The notes below the pieces were generated by a model, which saw only the letters and a list, made by a program, of their open reading frames with translations, was not told the DNA's origin and did no database searches. A DNA stretch of 64,000 nt from Streptomyces cellostaticus (GTDB taxonomy: Bacteria > Actinomycetota > Actinomycetes > Streptomycetales > Streptomycetaceae): the NCBI RefSeq assembly GCF_001513965.1, contig NZ_KQ948020.1:1-64000 (forward strand), given 5' to 3'. A program made the translations under genes and the position numbers. This document shows, one piece after another, positions 8,514 to 19,431 of the stretch (the stretch's first letter is position 1; every line of letters starts with the position of its first letter).

Positions 8514-10043
8514 TCAGATGTCCCGGAAGATCTCGATCTGCGCGCCGATCGAGTTCAGGCGCTCGGCGAGGTCCTCGTAACCCCGGTTGATGACGTACAC
8601 GTTGCGCAGGACCGAGGTGCCCTCGGCCGCCATCATCGCCAGCAGGACGACCACCGCGGGACGCAGCGCGGGCGGGCACATCATCTCGGCGGCGCGCCAG
8701 CGGGTCGGGCCCTCGACCAGCACCCGGTGCGGGTCCAGCAACTGCAGTCGGCCGCCGAGGCGGTTGAGGTCCGTCAGGTAGATCGCACGGTTGTCGTAGA
8801 CCCAGTCGTGGATCAGCGTCTGGCCCTGCGCGACTGCCGCGATGGCCGCGAAGAAGGGGACGTTGTCGATGTTCAGGCCCGGGAAGGGCATGGGGTGGAT
8901 CTTGTCGATCGGGGCCTCCAGCTTGGAGGGCCGGACCGTGAGGTCCACCAGGCGGGTACGGCCGTTGTCCGCGAAGTACTCGGGGCTGCGGTCGTGGTCG
9001 AGGCCCATCTCCTCCAGGACCGCCAGCTCGATCTCCAGGAACTCGATCGGCACCCGGCGCACCGTCAGCTCCGACTCGGTCACCACGGCGGCGGCCAGCA
9101 GGCTCATCGCCTCGACCGGGTCCTCGGAGGGGGAGTAGTCGACGTCGACGTCGATGTTCGGCACGCCGTGCACGGTCAGCGTGGTGGTGCCGATGCCCTC
9201 GACCTTGACGCCCAGGGCCTCCAGGAAGAAGCACAGGTCCTGGACCATGTAGTTGGAGGACGCGTTGCGGATGACCGTCACTCCGTCGTGCCGGGCGGCG
9301 GCCAGCAGCGCGTTCTCGGTCACGGTGTCGCCGCGCTCGGTCAGCACGATCGGGCGGTCGGGGCGGACCGTGCGGTCGACCTGCGCGTGGTACTGGCCCT
9401 CGGTGGCCGCGATGTCCAGCCCGAACCGGCGCAGCGCGATCATGTGCGGCTCGATGGTCCGGGTGCCCAGGTCGCAGCCGCCGGCGTACGGCAGCTTGAA
9501 GTGGTCCATACGGTGCAGCAGCGGACCGAGGAACATGATGATCGAGCGGGTGCGGACGGCAGCCTCCGCGTCGATCGCCGCCATCTCCAGCTCGGCCGGC
9601 GGGACCAGCTCCAGGTCGACCCCGTCGTTGATCCAGCGGGTGCGCACGCCGATGGAGTTGAGTACCTCCAAAAGGCGGTACACCTCCTCGATCCGGGCCA
9701 CCCGGCGCAGCACCGTGCGCCCCTTGTTCAGCAGCGAGGCGCACAGCAGGGCCACACACGCGTTCTTGCTGGTCTTCACGTCGATGGCGCCGGACAGCCG
9801 GCGGCCGCCGACCACGCGCAGATGCATCGGACCCGCATAGCCCAGCGACACGATCTCACTGTCCAGGGCTTCGCCGATTCGGGCGATCATCTCAAGGCTG
9901 ATGTTCTGGTTCCCGCGCTCGATGCGATTGACCGCGCTCTGGCTGGTGCCGAGCGCCTCCGCGAGCTGCGCCTGTGTCCAGCCACGGTGTTGCCGGGCGT
10001 CACGGATGAGCTTGCCGATGCGTACGAGGTAGTCGTCTGACAT
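8514..10043 (-). CDS. HTH domain fused to MurA-like UDP-GlcNAc enolpyruvyl transferase
   Basis: 509 residues. Residues 1-70 are a Cro/CI-type helix-turn-helix (IRDARQHRGWTQAQLAEALG, TSQSAVNRIERGNQNIS). From about 73 on it reads as the EPSP-synthase/MurA fold: LRVVGGRRLSGAIDVKTSKN includes the Lys-Asn pair at 93-94, and the loop LPYAGGCDLGTRTIEPHM has the catalytic Cys190. MurA adds enolpyruvate from PEP to UDP-GlcNAc in the first step of peptidoglycan synthesis. The fused HTH suggests it also binds DNA or is a second, regulated copy, as annotated in other Streptomyces (SCO5998, from memory). A 16-bp palindrome lies 13 bases upstream of the start. Whether the enzyme is active is unknown, but the key residues are kept. 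Confidence 0.8.
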   Translation of the reverse strand: MSDDYLVRIGKLIRDARQHRGWTQAQLAEALGTSQSAVNRIERGNQNISLEMIARIGEALDSEIVSLGYAGPMHLRVVGGRRLSGAIDVKTSKNACVALLCASLLNKGRTVLRRVARIEEVYRLLEVLNSIGVRTRWINDGVDLELVPPAELEMAAIDAEAAVRTRSIIMFLGPLLHRMDHFKLPYAGGCDLGTRTIEPHMIALRRFGLDIAATEGQYHAQVDRTVRPDRPIVLTERGDTVTENALLAAARHDGVTVIRNASSNYMVQDLCFFLEALGVKVEGIGTTTLTVHGVPNIDVDVDYSPSEDPVEAMSLLAAAVVTESELTVRRVPIEFLEIELAVLEEMGLDHDRSPEYFADNGRTRLVDLTVRPSKLEAPIDKIHPMPFPGLNIDNVPFFAAIAAVAQGQTLIHDWVYDNRAIYLTDLNRLGGRLQLLDPHRVLVEGPTRWRAAEMMCPPALRPAVVVLLAMMAAEGTSVLRNVYVINRGYEDLAERLNSIGAQIEIFRDI

Positions 10044-10055
10044 GAGGTTGAGGCT

Positions 10056-10071
10056 ATCTCAGATATGAGAT
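10056..10071. promoter_or_regulatory. Palindrome ATCTCA-N4-TGAGAT upstream of the HTH-MurA gene
   Basis: A perfect 6-4-6 inverted repeat 13 bases upstream of the start codon at 10043. The position suits an operator. The HTH of the encoded protein could bind it (autoregulation), or it may be a weaker relative of the TATCTCGA/TCGAGATA palindrome at 10539. Both ideas are inference. Confidence 0.5.
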
Positions 10072-10191
10072 GGCGCTCGTTGGGGGGTTCATTCGGGTGA
10101 CGGGACGTCAGTGACCAGCGTGTTTGCGGGAAGTGTCGGAGTTGGGGATGGTTGGTCCGATATCAACTCACCTTCCCGGTTTAGCCAACTA

Positions 10192-10440
10192 TCAGTCGGA
10201 AGCCATGGAAATCCTCGCGCACTCCCGGGCGAGGAACAGGGGCGGCTCGAAGGCGACCGCCGGTGCGGGGTCCGTCGAGTGGGCCGGTGTGGCGGGGGCG
10301 ATGGCGTAACGGACCCGCTCGACGCCGCTGTACCCGTCATGCACCTCCAGCACTCCCGGCTCCGGGCAGTGCCACGAGAAGGGCGTGACGTCGTCCCCCG
10401 GCGCGTTGGCCACCGTGCCGGTGCCGCGCCCGGGAGGCAT
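10192..10440 (-). CDS. Small hypothetical protein
   Basis: 82 residues from ATG at 10440, with GGTGGAG eight bases upstream. The same frame extends back to a GTG at 10491 that has no ribosome site. Third codon positions are strongly G/C, which supports coding. The core reads FSWHCPEPGVLEVHDGYSGV and PPLFLARECARI, with two Cys and no membrane segment. I do not recognise the family. It lies between the HTH-MurA gene and the divergent aconitase promoter. Confidence 0.5.
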   Translation of the reverse strand: MPPGRGTGTVANAPGDDVTPFSWHCPEPGVLEVHDGYSGVERVRYAIAPATPAHSTDPAPAVAFEPPLFLARECARISMASD

Positions 10441-10538
10441 GCGGCGATCTCCACCCGTCGCCGTGTGGCCGACACCACCGGAAAACGGCACAGCGGGGCC
10501 CGGCCGGACATGACCAGCCCGCCCCCATGTACTAGAGT

Positions 10539-10556
10539 TATCTCGACATCGAGATA
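10539..10556. promoter_or_regulatory. Perfect 18-bp palindrome upstream of aconitase (TamR-like operator)
   Basis: TATCTCGACATCGAGATA is an 8-2-8 perfect palindrome 130 bp upstream of the aconitase start. MarR-family proteins of the UrtR/TamR type bind 18-bp palindromes of this form, and TamR of S. coelicolor is reported to control the aconitase gene sacA. Assigning this site to TamR is inference by position and pattern. Confidence 0.6.
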
Positions 10557-10592
10557 TCTGCCGAGGCGCACCGCAGCCGCCACGCCAGTAAG

Positions 10593-13403
<2,811 letters not shown>

Positions 13404-13423
13404 GCGGCAGGACACGGCGGTAC

Positions 13424-13457
13424 AGGGCCGCATCCCCGGTGACGGGGGTGCGGCCCT
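13424..13457 (+). terminator. Terminator after aconitase
   Basis: AGGGCCGCA and CCCC (13424-13437) pair with GGGG and TGCGGCCCT (13444-13457), giving a long GC-rich stem with a short loop. Confidence 0.75.
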
Positions 13458-13585
13458 TCGCCGTCCCCGAGCCGCGTCCGCGCAGGTCATCACCGACCCT
13501 CAGGCGGAACACAGGCTTCCCCCAGCGGACCGGGACAGAATCGCTACATGTCTGGCACCCCTGGGTCCCGTACGGGGCACGGCAG

Positions 13586-15130
13586 ATGAGCCGCCGCCCG
13601 CGGAGCCGCTCCCTGCGCACGCGTCTGCTGACCCTCGTCACCGTCACCCTCGCCTGCGTGTGCGCCACGCTCGCCCTCACCACCGTCCTCGCCCAGCGCG
13701 CCTCTCTCACGGGCAGCCTGGACGAGCGGCTGGACAGCGCCGCCGAACGGAGCGTGGACGGTGCCGCACTCCACCCCGAACACCCCGCCGACCTCGCGTT
13801 CCTCCACCGGGGCGGCCACCCCGAGGGGTTGCTCGCCGCCCGGCTCGACGCCGCCGGACACATCGTCTCCGCGGCCGTCGTCACCCAGGACGCGGCCCCG
13901 CGCACCCTCAGCTCCGCCCAGCGCACCGCCCTCACCGGCATCCCCGCCGACGGCTCGGTGCACACCCGGACGGTGCCCGGCCTCGGCACCTACCGGCTCA
14001 CCGCCCTGGACGCGAGCGGCATCCGTGTCCTCACCGGGCTGCCCATGGACGACCTGCTGGACACGCTCGGCAGGCTGGCCGAGACCGAGGCCGTCGTCAG
14101 CGCCGCCGGACTCGCGGTCGCGGTGGGCGCCTGCGCGGTCGTCATCCGGCGCCGGCTGCGCCCGCTCGGCCGGGTCGCCGCCACCGCGGCCGACGTCTCC
14201 CGGGCACCCCTCGGCCGGGGCCGGGCCGCCGGGCTGCCCCGGGTACCGGAGCGCGACACCGACCCCGGCAGCGAGAGCGGCCAGGTCGGGGCCGCCCTCA
14301 ACCTCATGATCGACCACGTCGAGGCCTCGCTCGCCGAACGCCGGCGCGGCGAGGAGCGCATGCGCCGCTTCCTGGCCGATGCCAGCCACGAGCTGCGTAC
14401 CCCGCTCGCCTCCATCGCCGGATACGCCGAGCTGATGAACCGCATCGCTCCCGATGCCGCCTGGCGCCGGGTCGGCGCCGAGTCGGCACGCATGACCGCC
14501 CTGGTCGAAGACCTGCTCCTGCTGGCCCGCCTCGACGAGGGCCGGCCCCCGCAGAGCGTGGAGGTGGATCTGGTGGGCGTGGTCGCCGAGGCCGTACGGC
14601 AGGTCCGGGTGACCGCCCCCGGCCACCGCTGGCAGCTCCGCCTCCGCCCGGACGCGCCGGCGCCGGTCACCGGCGACGACACCAGGCTGCGCCGGCTAGT
14701 GGCCGGTCTGCTGGCCAACGCCCGCATGCACACCCCGCCCGGTACGACGGTCACGGTCACCGTCGAGTCCGGCGCCACCCACCACGTCGTCCTCGTCCAG
14801 GACGACGGCCCCGGCATCCCGCCCGCCCTCCTGCCCACCGTCTTCGACTGCTTCACCAGGGCCGACGCCTCACGCTCCCGGGCCCCGGGGGCCGCGGGCG
14901 GTGCGGGCCTGGGGCTCGCGATCGCCGCGGGGATCACGGCGGCACACGGCGGTCGCATCCGCGCGGACAGCGCCCCGGGCCGGACCGAGTTCACGGTCGA
15001 ACTCCCGGCCGCCGCTCCGTCCTGGAACAGGACGCCGGCCACCCCGCCCCCGGCCCCCCCAGCCCCTCAGTCCGGCAGGCAACCCGTGAGGTCCGGCAAG
15101 GCCACCTCGGCCCAGATCACCTTGCCCTGA
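13586..15130 (+). CDS. Membrane sensor histidine kinase (orphan)
   Basis: 514 residues from ATG 13586. Two membrane helices (about 13-36 and about 170-190) flank an extracellular sensor of about 130 residues. A HAMP-like linker (RRRLRPLGRVAATAADVSRA) leads to the dimerisation box DASHELRTPLASIAGYAELM with the phospho-acceptor His. The ATPase part has an N box (LVAGLLANARMHTP, weak: Asn kept), G1 (VQDDGPGIPP), F box and G2 (GGAGLGLAIAAGI). No response regulator gene is adjacent, so the partner is elsewhere. The tail after the ATPase domain is Pro-rich and runs 64 bases into the convergent PP2C gene. The start is uncertain; no strong ribosome site precedes it. Confidence 0.85.
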   Translation: MSRRPRSRSLRTRLLTLVTVTLACVCATLALTTVLAQRASLTGSLDERLDSAAERSVDGAALHPEHPADLAFLHRGGHPEGLLAARLDAAGHIVSAAVVTQDAAPRTLSSAQRTALTGIPADGSVHTRTVPGLGTYRLTALDASGIRVLTGLPMDDLLDTLGRLAETEAVVSAAGLAVAVGACAVVIRRRLRPLGRVAATAADVSRAPLGRGRAAGLPRVPERDTDPGSESGQVGAALNLMIDHVEASLAERRRGEERMRRFLADASHELRTPLASIAGYAELMNRIAPDAAWRRVGAESARMTALVEDLLLLARLDEGRPPQSVEVDLVGVVAEAVRQVRVTAPGHRWQLRLRPDAPAPVTGDDTRLRRLVAGLLANARMHTPPGTTVTVTVESGATHHVVLVQDDGPGIPPALLPTVFDCFTRADASRSRAPGAAGGAGLGLAIAAGITAAHGGRIRADSAPGRTEFTVELPAAAPSWNRTPATPPPAPPAPQSGRQPVRSGKATSAQITLP

Positions 15131-17760
15131 GGCGTGTACCGGGTGCCCCAGCGCTCGGTCATCTGCGAGACCAGGAACAGACCCCGGCCTCCCTCGTCGG
15201 TCGTCGCGGCGTACCGCAGATGCGGCGAGGTGCTGCTGCCGTCGGCCACCTCGCAGATCAGCGTGCGGTCACGGATCAGCCGCACATGGATCGGCTCGGA
15301 GCCGTAGCGGATGGCGTTGGTGATCAGCTCGCTCAGGACGAGTTCCATGCCGAAGCCCAGCTCGGCCAGGCCCCACTCCTCCAGCCGGGCGGACACGGCG
15401 CCGCGCATCCCCGACACGGCGGCCGGGTCCTGCGGCACGTCCCAGTCGGCCACGTTCTGGGGCGGCAGCGCCCGGGTGCGCGCGATGAGCAGCGCGACGT
15501 CGTCCTTGGGGCGCGCCGGCAGCAGCTCGTCCAGCACCGCCTGGCAGCTCTCCTCCGGCGACCGGTCGGGGTGCCCCGCCAGCGCCCGGCGCAGCAGCTC
15601 CATGCCCACGTCCAGGTCACGCGAGCGGTCCTCGATGAGACCGTCGGTGTACAGGACGAGCTGGCTCCCCTCGGGGAGTTCCAGCTCGGCCGTCTGGAAC
15701 GGCATGCCGCCGAGGCCCAGCGGCGGCCCGGCCGGCAGGTCGGGGAAGGTGGCGCTGCCGTCGGGGTGGACCAGCGCGGGTGCCAGGTGCCCGGCACGGG
15801 CCATGACGCAGCGCCGCGTCACGGGATCGTAGATCGCATACAGGCAGGTGGCGCCCGCGATCTCCGCGGCCGCCTCCGCGCAGGCCTCGTCCTGGTCGAT
15901 GCGGCCGACCAGGTCGTCCAGATGGCTGAGCAGTTCGTCGGGGGGCAGGTCGAGCGTGGAGAAGTTGTGCACCGCGGTGCGCAGCCGGCCCATGGTCGCG
16001 GCCGCGTGCAGGCCGTGCCCGACCACGTCGCCGACGACCAGCGCCACCCGGCTGCCCGGCAGCGGGATCACGTCGAACCAGTCCCCGCTCACACCCGACT
16101 GGGCGGGCAGGTAGCGGTAGCCGACGTCGAGTGCGCTCTGCTCGGGCAGCGCCCGCGGCAGCAGGCTGCGCTGCAGGGTGACCGCCAGGGTGTGTTCGCG
16201 GGTGTACCGGCGGGCGTTGTCGATGCTGACGGCGGCCCGGGCCACCAGCTCCTCCGCCAGCGACAGCTCCTCCTCGTCGAACGGCTCCCGCTTGGAACGC
16301 CAGAAGTTGGCCATGCCGAGCACGACGCCGCGGGCCTGGATCGGCGCGGCGATGAGGGAGTGGATGCCGTACTCCAGGATCTGCCGGGTGCGCGCCGGGT
16401 CCTGAATGTGCCAGCCCGTCGCGGCCGACAGGCTGGGCACCAGCTCGGAGCGGCCGGCGCCGTAGCCGCGCGCCTGGGGCGTGGAGGGCAGGAAGTCGAT
16501 CAGCCGGCCCTTTTCGTACAGCGGGTGGTCGTCCCGGATGCCGTGTACGGCGACGCGCCGCATGTCCGTCGCCTTGCGAGCCGGCTCCTCGCCGTGCAGC
16601 ACGGCGTCGGCCAGGTCCACGGTGACGAAGTCGGCGAAGCGGGGGACGGCGACCTGCGCCAGCTCGTCGGCCGTACGGACCACGTCGAGGGTGGTGCCGA
16701 TGCCGAGCCCCGCGTCGTACAGCAGCTCGAGTCGCTCGCGTGCGACCTCCGCCCTGCCGGAGACCGCCTGGAGTTCGGTGGAGTCGCGGAGCGTCACCAC
16801 GGTGCCCCGGGGGCCGCCCGCGCGGTCCGTGGGCCGCTGGTTGACCGCCAGCAGCCGTCCCCCGGCGAAGTGCACCTCGTCGGTGGCCTCGCGTCCGGTG
16901 ACCAGCAGCTGCGTCATCTCGGGGTCGAGGACCGACAGCTCCCGCACGTGCCGGCCCTCGGCCTCGGGGGGCAGCTCCAGCAGCCGGCGGGCCTCGTCGT
17001 TGGCCAGCAGCAGCCGCCCGTCGTCATCGACGATGAGCACACCTTCGCGCACCGAGTGCAGCACCGTGTCGTGGTGCTCGTACATGCGGGTCATCTCGGC
17101 CGGGGCCAGGCTGTGGGTCTGGCGCCGCAGCCGCCTGCCCACCAGCGCCGTCCCACTGGTCGACACCACGAGCGCTCCGGCCCCGGCCGCCAGGATGATC
17201 GGCAGCTGCCGGTCCACCTCGCTGGTCACGTTCTTGACCTTCAGCCCGGCGGAGACGAGGGCGGTCACCTTGCCGTGCGGGTCGTAGATCGGAACGGTGG
17301 CCTGCACCTCGTGGCCGAGCGGGCCGTGGACGCTCTCGGTGTAGACCTTCCCGGCCAGCGACGGCCCGATCCTGCCCACGAACCGGTGGCCGATCTTGCT
17401 CGGTATGGGGTGGGTGTAGCGGATGCCCTTGGTGTCCATGACCACGATGAAGTCGACGCCCGCGGCCTTGCGCCCCGCCTCGGTGAGCGGCTGGAGCACC
17501 TTCGACGGCTCGGGGGTCCGCAGCGCCTGCACGATGCCGGGGGAGTGCGCGAAGGTCTGCGCGACGGCTATGGACCGGCGCTTGGCCTCCGTGGTGGTGT
17601 CGCGCTCCGATTGCAGGACGAGCGCGATGACGCCGCAGATCACGAGCACGACCACCAGCGCCACCTGGAGGACGAACACCTGCCCGGCGACGCTGCGCGG
17701 GCTCTTGCCGACGAGGGAGCGCCAAGAGATATGCCTGAATCGGCCAAAAAGGTCCGACAT
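15067..17760 (-). CDS. Cache/PAS/GAF/PP2C phosphatase with C-terminal ATPase domain
   Basis: 897 residues. An N-terminal membrane helix (about 28-50) is followed by an extracellular single-Cache sensor (FIVVMDTKGIRYTHPIPSKI) and a second helix near 190-210. Then come a PAS domain (HHDTVLHSVREGVLIVDDDG), a GAF domain (about 340-500), a SpoIIE-type PP2C phosphatase (SGVSGDWFDVIPLPGSRVAL, VVGDVVGHGLHAA, LYTDGLIEDRSRD, KDDVALLIAR) and an anti-sigma-type HATPase (LVLSELITNAIRYG, DEGGRGLFLVSQM). Such proteins regulate anti-anti-sigma factors in partner-switching stress pathways of Streptomyces. The combination of phosphatase and kinase-type ATPase in one chain is common in this genus. It is divergent from the LPMO gene. 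The signal sensed is unknown. Confidence 0.9.
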   Translation of the reverse strand: MSDLFGRFRHISWRSLVGKSPRSVAGQVFVLQVALVVVLVICGVIALVLQSERDTTTEAKRRSIAVAQTFAHSPGIVQALRTPEPSKVLQPLTEAGRKAAGVDFIVVMDTKGIRYTHPIPSKIGHRFVGRIGPSLAGKVYTESVHGPLGHEVQATVPIYDPHGKVTALVSAGLKVKNVTSEVDRQLPIILAAGAGALVVSTSGTALVGRRLRRQTHSLAPAEMTRMYEHHDTVLHSVREGVLIVDDDGRLLLANDEARRLLELPPEAEGRHVRELSVLDPEMTQLLVTGREATDEVHFAGGRLLAVNQRPTDRAGGPRGTVVTLRDSTELQAVSGRAEVARERLELLYDAGLGIGTTLDVVRTADELAQVAVPRFADFVTVDLADAVLHGEEPARKATDMRRVAVHGIRDDHPLYEKGRLIDFLPSTPQARGYGAGRSELVPSLSAATGWHIQDPARTRQILEYGIHSLIAAPIQARGVVLGMANFWRSKREPFDEEELSLAEELVARAAVSIDNARRYTREHTLAVTLQRSLLPRALPEQSALDVGYRYLPAQSGVSGDWFDVIPLPGSRVALVVGDVVGHGLHAAATMGRLRTAVHNFSTLDLPPDELLSHLDDLVGRIDQDEACAEAAAEIAGATCLYAIYDPVTRRCVMARAGHLAPALVHPDGSATFPDLPAGPPLGLGGMPFQTAELELPEGSQLVLYTDGLIEDRSRDLDVGMELLRRALAGHPDRSPEESCQAVLDELLPARPKDDVALLIARTRALPPQNVADWDVPQDPAAVSGMRGAVSARLEEWGLAELGFGMELVLSELITNAIRYGSEPIHVRLIRDRTLICEVADGSSTSPHLRYAATTDEGGRGLFLVSQMTERWGTRYTPQGKVIWAEVALPDLTGCLPD

Positions 17761-17878
17761 GCGATATTTCTAGCACCGGCATTTCCGGGTGGCTATGGCT
17801 GGTCCAAGCGGTGGACAAATCCTGTGCCGACAGCCGTTTACACCTGACGCCCTGCGCGCTAGCTTCACGGGCAAGGGG

Positions 17879-17892
17879 TGGGAGCGCTCCCA
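17879..17892. promoter_or_regulatory. CebR box upstream of the LPMO gene
   Basis: TGGGAGCGCTCCCA is a perfect 14-bp palindrome identical to the known operator of CebR, the cellobiose/cellotriose-responsive LacI-family repressor of Streptomyces. It lies 104 bp before the LPMO start, which puts that gene in the cellulose regulon. Confidence 0.85.
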
Positions 17893-17996
17893 TAAGTGCG
17901 GCCCAGGCGGACCGGAACCCGCCCGGACCGTGCGGGCCCGCTCCCGCCCCGCCTCCCCTCCGTACGACTGCGACCGCACCGGGAGGTGGATGTGTC

Positions 17997-19088
17997 ATGT
18001 CTACGACAAGCTGCCTCGCGGGCCTCGCGAAACGCCCGCGATTACCGCACCCCACCCGCAGCAGGGCCCTCCTCCTGACCCTCCTGGCCCCGCTCACCAC
18101 CCTCCCTGCCCTCGGCCTGATCCTCGCCGCGAGCACCCCGGCCTCGGCCCACGGCACCCCCATGAAGCCGGGCAGCCGCACCTTCCTGTGCCGGCAGGAC
18201 GCGCTCACGAGCACCGGCGAGATCAAGCCCGTCAACCCGGCCTGCAAGGCGGCCCGGCAGACCGGCGGGACCACGCCGTTCTGCAACTGGTTCTCGGTGC
18301 TGCGCTCGGACGGTGCCGGCCGCACCCGTGGCTTCGTGCCGGACGGCCGGTTGTGCAGCGGCGGCAATCCCCACTTCACGGGCTTCGGCCTGGCACGTGA
18401 CGACTGGCCGGTGACCCATCTGACCGCGGGCGCCACGGTCGACTTCTCCTACAGCGCCTGGGCCGCGCACCCGGGTTGGTTCCATGTGTACGTCACCAAG
18501 GACGGCTACGACCCGACCAAGCCGCTCACCTGGGACGAGATGGAGGACCAGCCGTTCCTCACCGTCGACCACCCGCCGCTCAACGGCACCCCGGGCACGG
18601 TCGAGGCCCACTACTCCTGGACCGGCAAACTCCCGTCGAACAAATCCGGACGACACATCATCTCCATGGTGTGGCAGCGCTCGGACAGCACGGAGACGTT
18701 CTACTCCTGCTCCGACGTCACCTTCGACGGCGGCAACGGTGAGGTCACGGGCGTCCACGATCCGGGCAACTCCCCGCCCCCGCCCGGGACCTGCACCGTC
18801 ACTCGCAGGACGACCAACAGCTGGAACGGCGGCTACCAGTCCGAGGTGACGGCCACCAACAGCGGCGACGTCCCGATGCTCGGCTGGATGGTCGACTGGA
18901 CGCTGCCCGCGGGGCAGTCGGTGGCCGGCCTCTGGAACGGCAACGCCACCTACACCGGACAGGACGTGATGGTCCACAACGCCGACTGGAACGGCTCGCT
19001 CGCTCCCGGGCAGAGCGCGACGTTCGGCTACGTCGTCCAGGGCTCCGGCGGTGACGGCTCCGCCACCCTTGCCTGTCAGGTGGGTTGA
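17997..19088 (+). CDS. Secreted AA10 lytic polysaccharide monooxygenase with CBM2
   Basis: 363 residues. The signal peptide (1-51) ends ASA before His52, which becomes the N-terminal copper-binding His of the mature enzyme (HGTPMKPGSRTFLC). The second copper His is in YSAWAAHPGWFHVYVT. The catalytic domain ends YSCSDVTFDGGNGEVTGV, as in cellulose-active AA10 enzymes such as CelS2. A Pro-rich linker (PGNSPPPPGTC) leads to a family 2 carbohydrate-binding module (about 255-363). It cleaves crystalline cellulose oxidatively outside the cell. GGGAGG lies ten bases before ATG 17997. The CebR box upstream supports cellulose as the inducing substrate. A hairpin follows at 19189. Confidence 0.92.
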   Translation: MSTTSCLAGLAKRPRLPHPTRSRALLLTLLAPLTTLPALGLILAASTPASAHGTPMKPGSRTFLCRQDALTSTGEIKPVNPACKAARQTGGTTPFCNWFSVLRSDGAGRTRGFVPDGRLCSGGNPHFTGFGLARDDWPVTHLTAGATVDFSYSAWAAHPGWFHVYVTKDGYDPTKPLTWDEMEDQPFLTVDHPPLNGTPGTVEAHYSWTGKLPSNKSGRHIISMVWQRSDSTETFYSCSDVTFDGGNGEVTGVHDPGNSPPPPGTCTVTRRTTNSWNGGYQSEVTATNSGDVPMLGWMVDWTLPAGQSVAGLWNGNATYTGQDVMVHNADWNGSLAPGQSATFGYVVQGSGGDGSATLACQVG

Positions 19089-19188
19089 GCCGCTCTGGGC
19101 GGACCCGGTGGCCGTGCACACCGGGTCCGCGAGCCGGGCAGGTGAGGGGGGTGGTGGTGTCCCTGCCCGGGTGGTGCTGGCTTGTGGT

Positions 19189-19212
19189 GGCGAGGCCCTG
19201 GGGGGCCTCGCC
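19189..19212 (+). terminator. Hairpin after the LPMO gene
   Basis: GGCGAGGCC (19189-19197) pairs perfectly with GGCCTCGCC (19204-19212) around six bases. Confidence 0.6.
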
Positions 19213-19224
19213 CGTCTGGGGCGC

Positions 19225-19236
19225 GACAACGTTGTC
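19225..19236. promoter_or_regulatory. Operator GACAACGTTGTC upstream of first GH92 gene
   Basis: A perfect 12-bp palindrome with a central CG, the form bound by LacI-family repressors. With its flanks it reads CGACAACGTTGTCG. The same 12 bases occur upstream of the second GH92 gene (26595-26606). It lies 196 bp before the start codon at 19432. Confidence 0.65.
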
Positions 19237-19269
19237 GAATGGTCTGTACATGACTTTACCGCCTCAACC

Positions 19270-19281
19270 GACAACGATGTC
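19270..19281. promoter_or_regulatory. Second, imperfect copy of the GH92 operator
   Basis: GACAACGATGTC differs from GACAACGTTGTC at one base. It starts 45 bp after the first copy, close to whole helical turns, so two repressor dimers could bind together. It is 151 bp before the start codon. Confidence 0.5.
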
Positions 19282-19431
19282 AAGCGACTTGGGGTAGCCC
19301 GACCGGGTGATCCCGGCGTGCGCCTGCGGGGCGTACGCGGTCTTCCGTGTTACGGGTGGCGCACGTTACTGTCCCTGCGGCTTGTGCGACCTGTGGTGCG
19401 CGACCCGTCCGTTAGGAGGAAGGGCCGCGTC

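Noticed and set aside
8083..9759. 558-residue minus-strand frame over the MurA-like gene
   Set aside because: It is frame-shifted relative to the HTH-MurA protein and gives Pro/Arg/Gly low-complexity sequence.
13660..17847. 1395-residue frame across the sensor kinase and PP2C genes
   Set aside because: Runs in a non-coding frame of one gene and antisense to the other; low-complexity Arg/Pro/Gly content.
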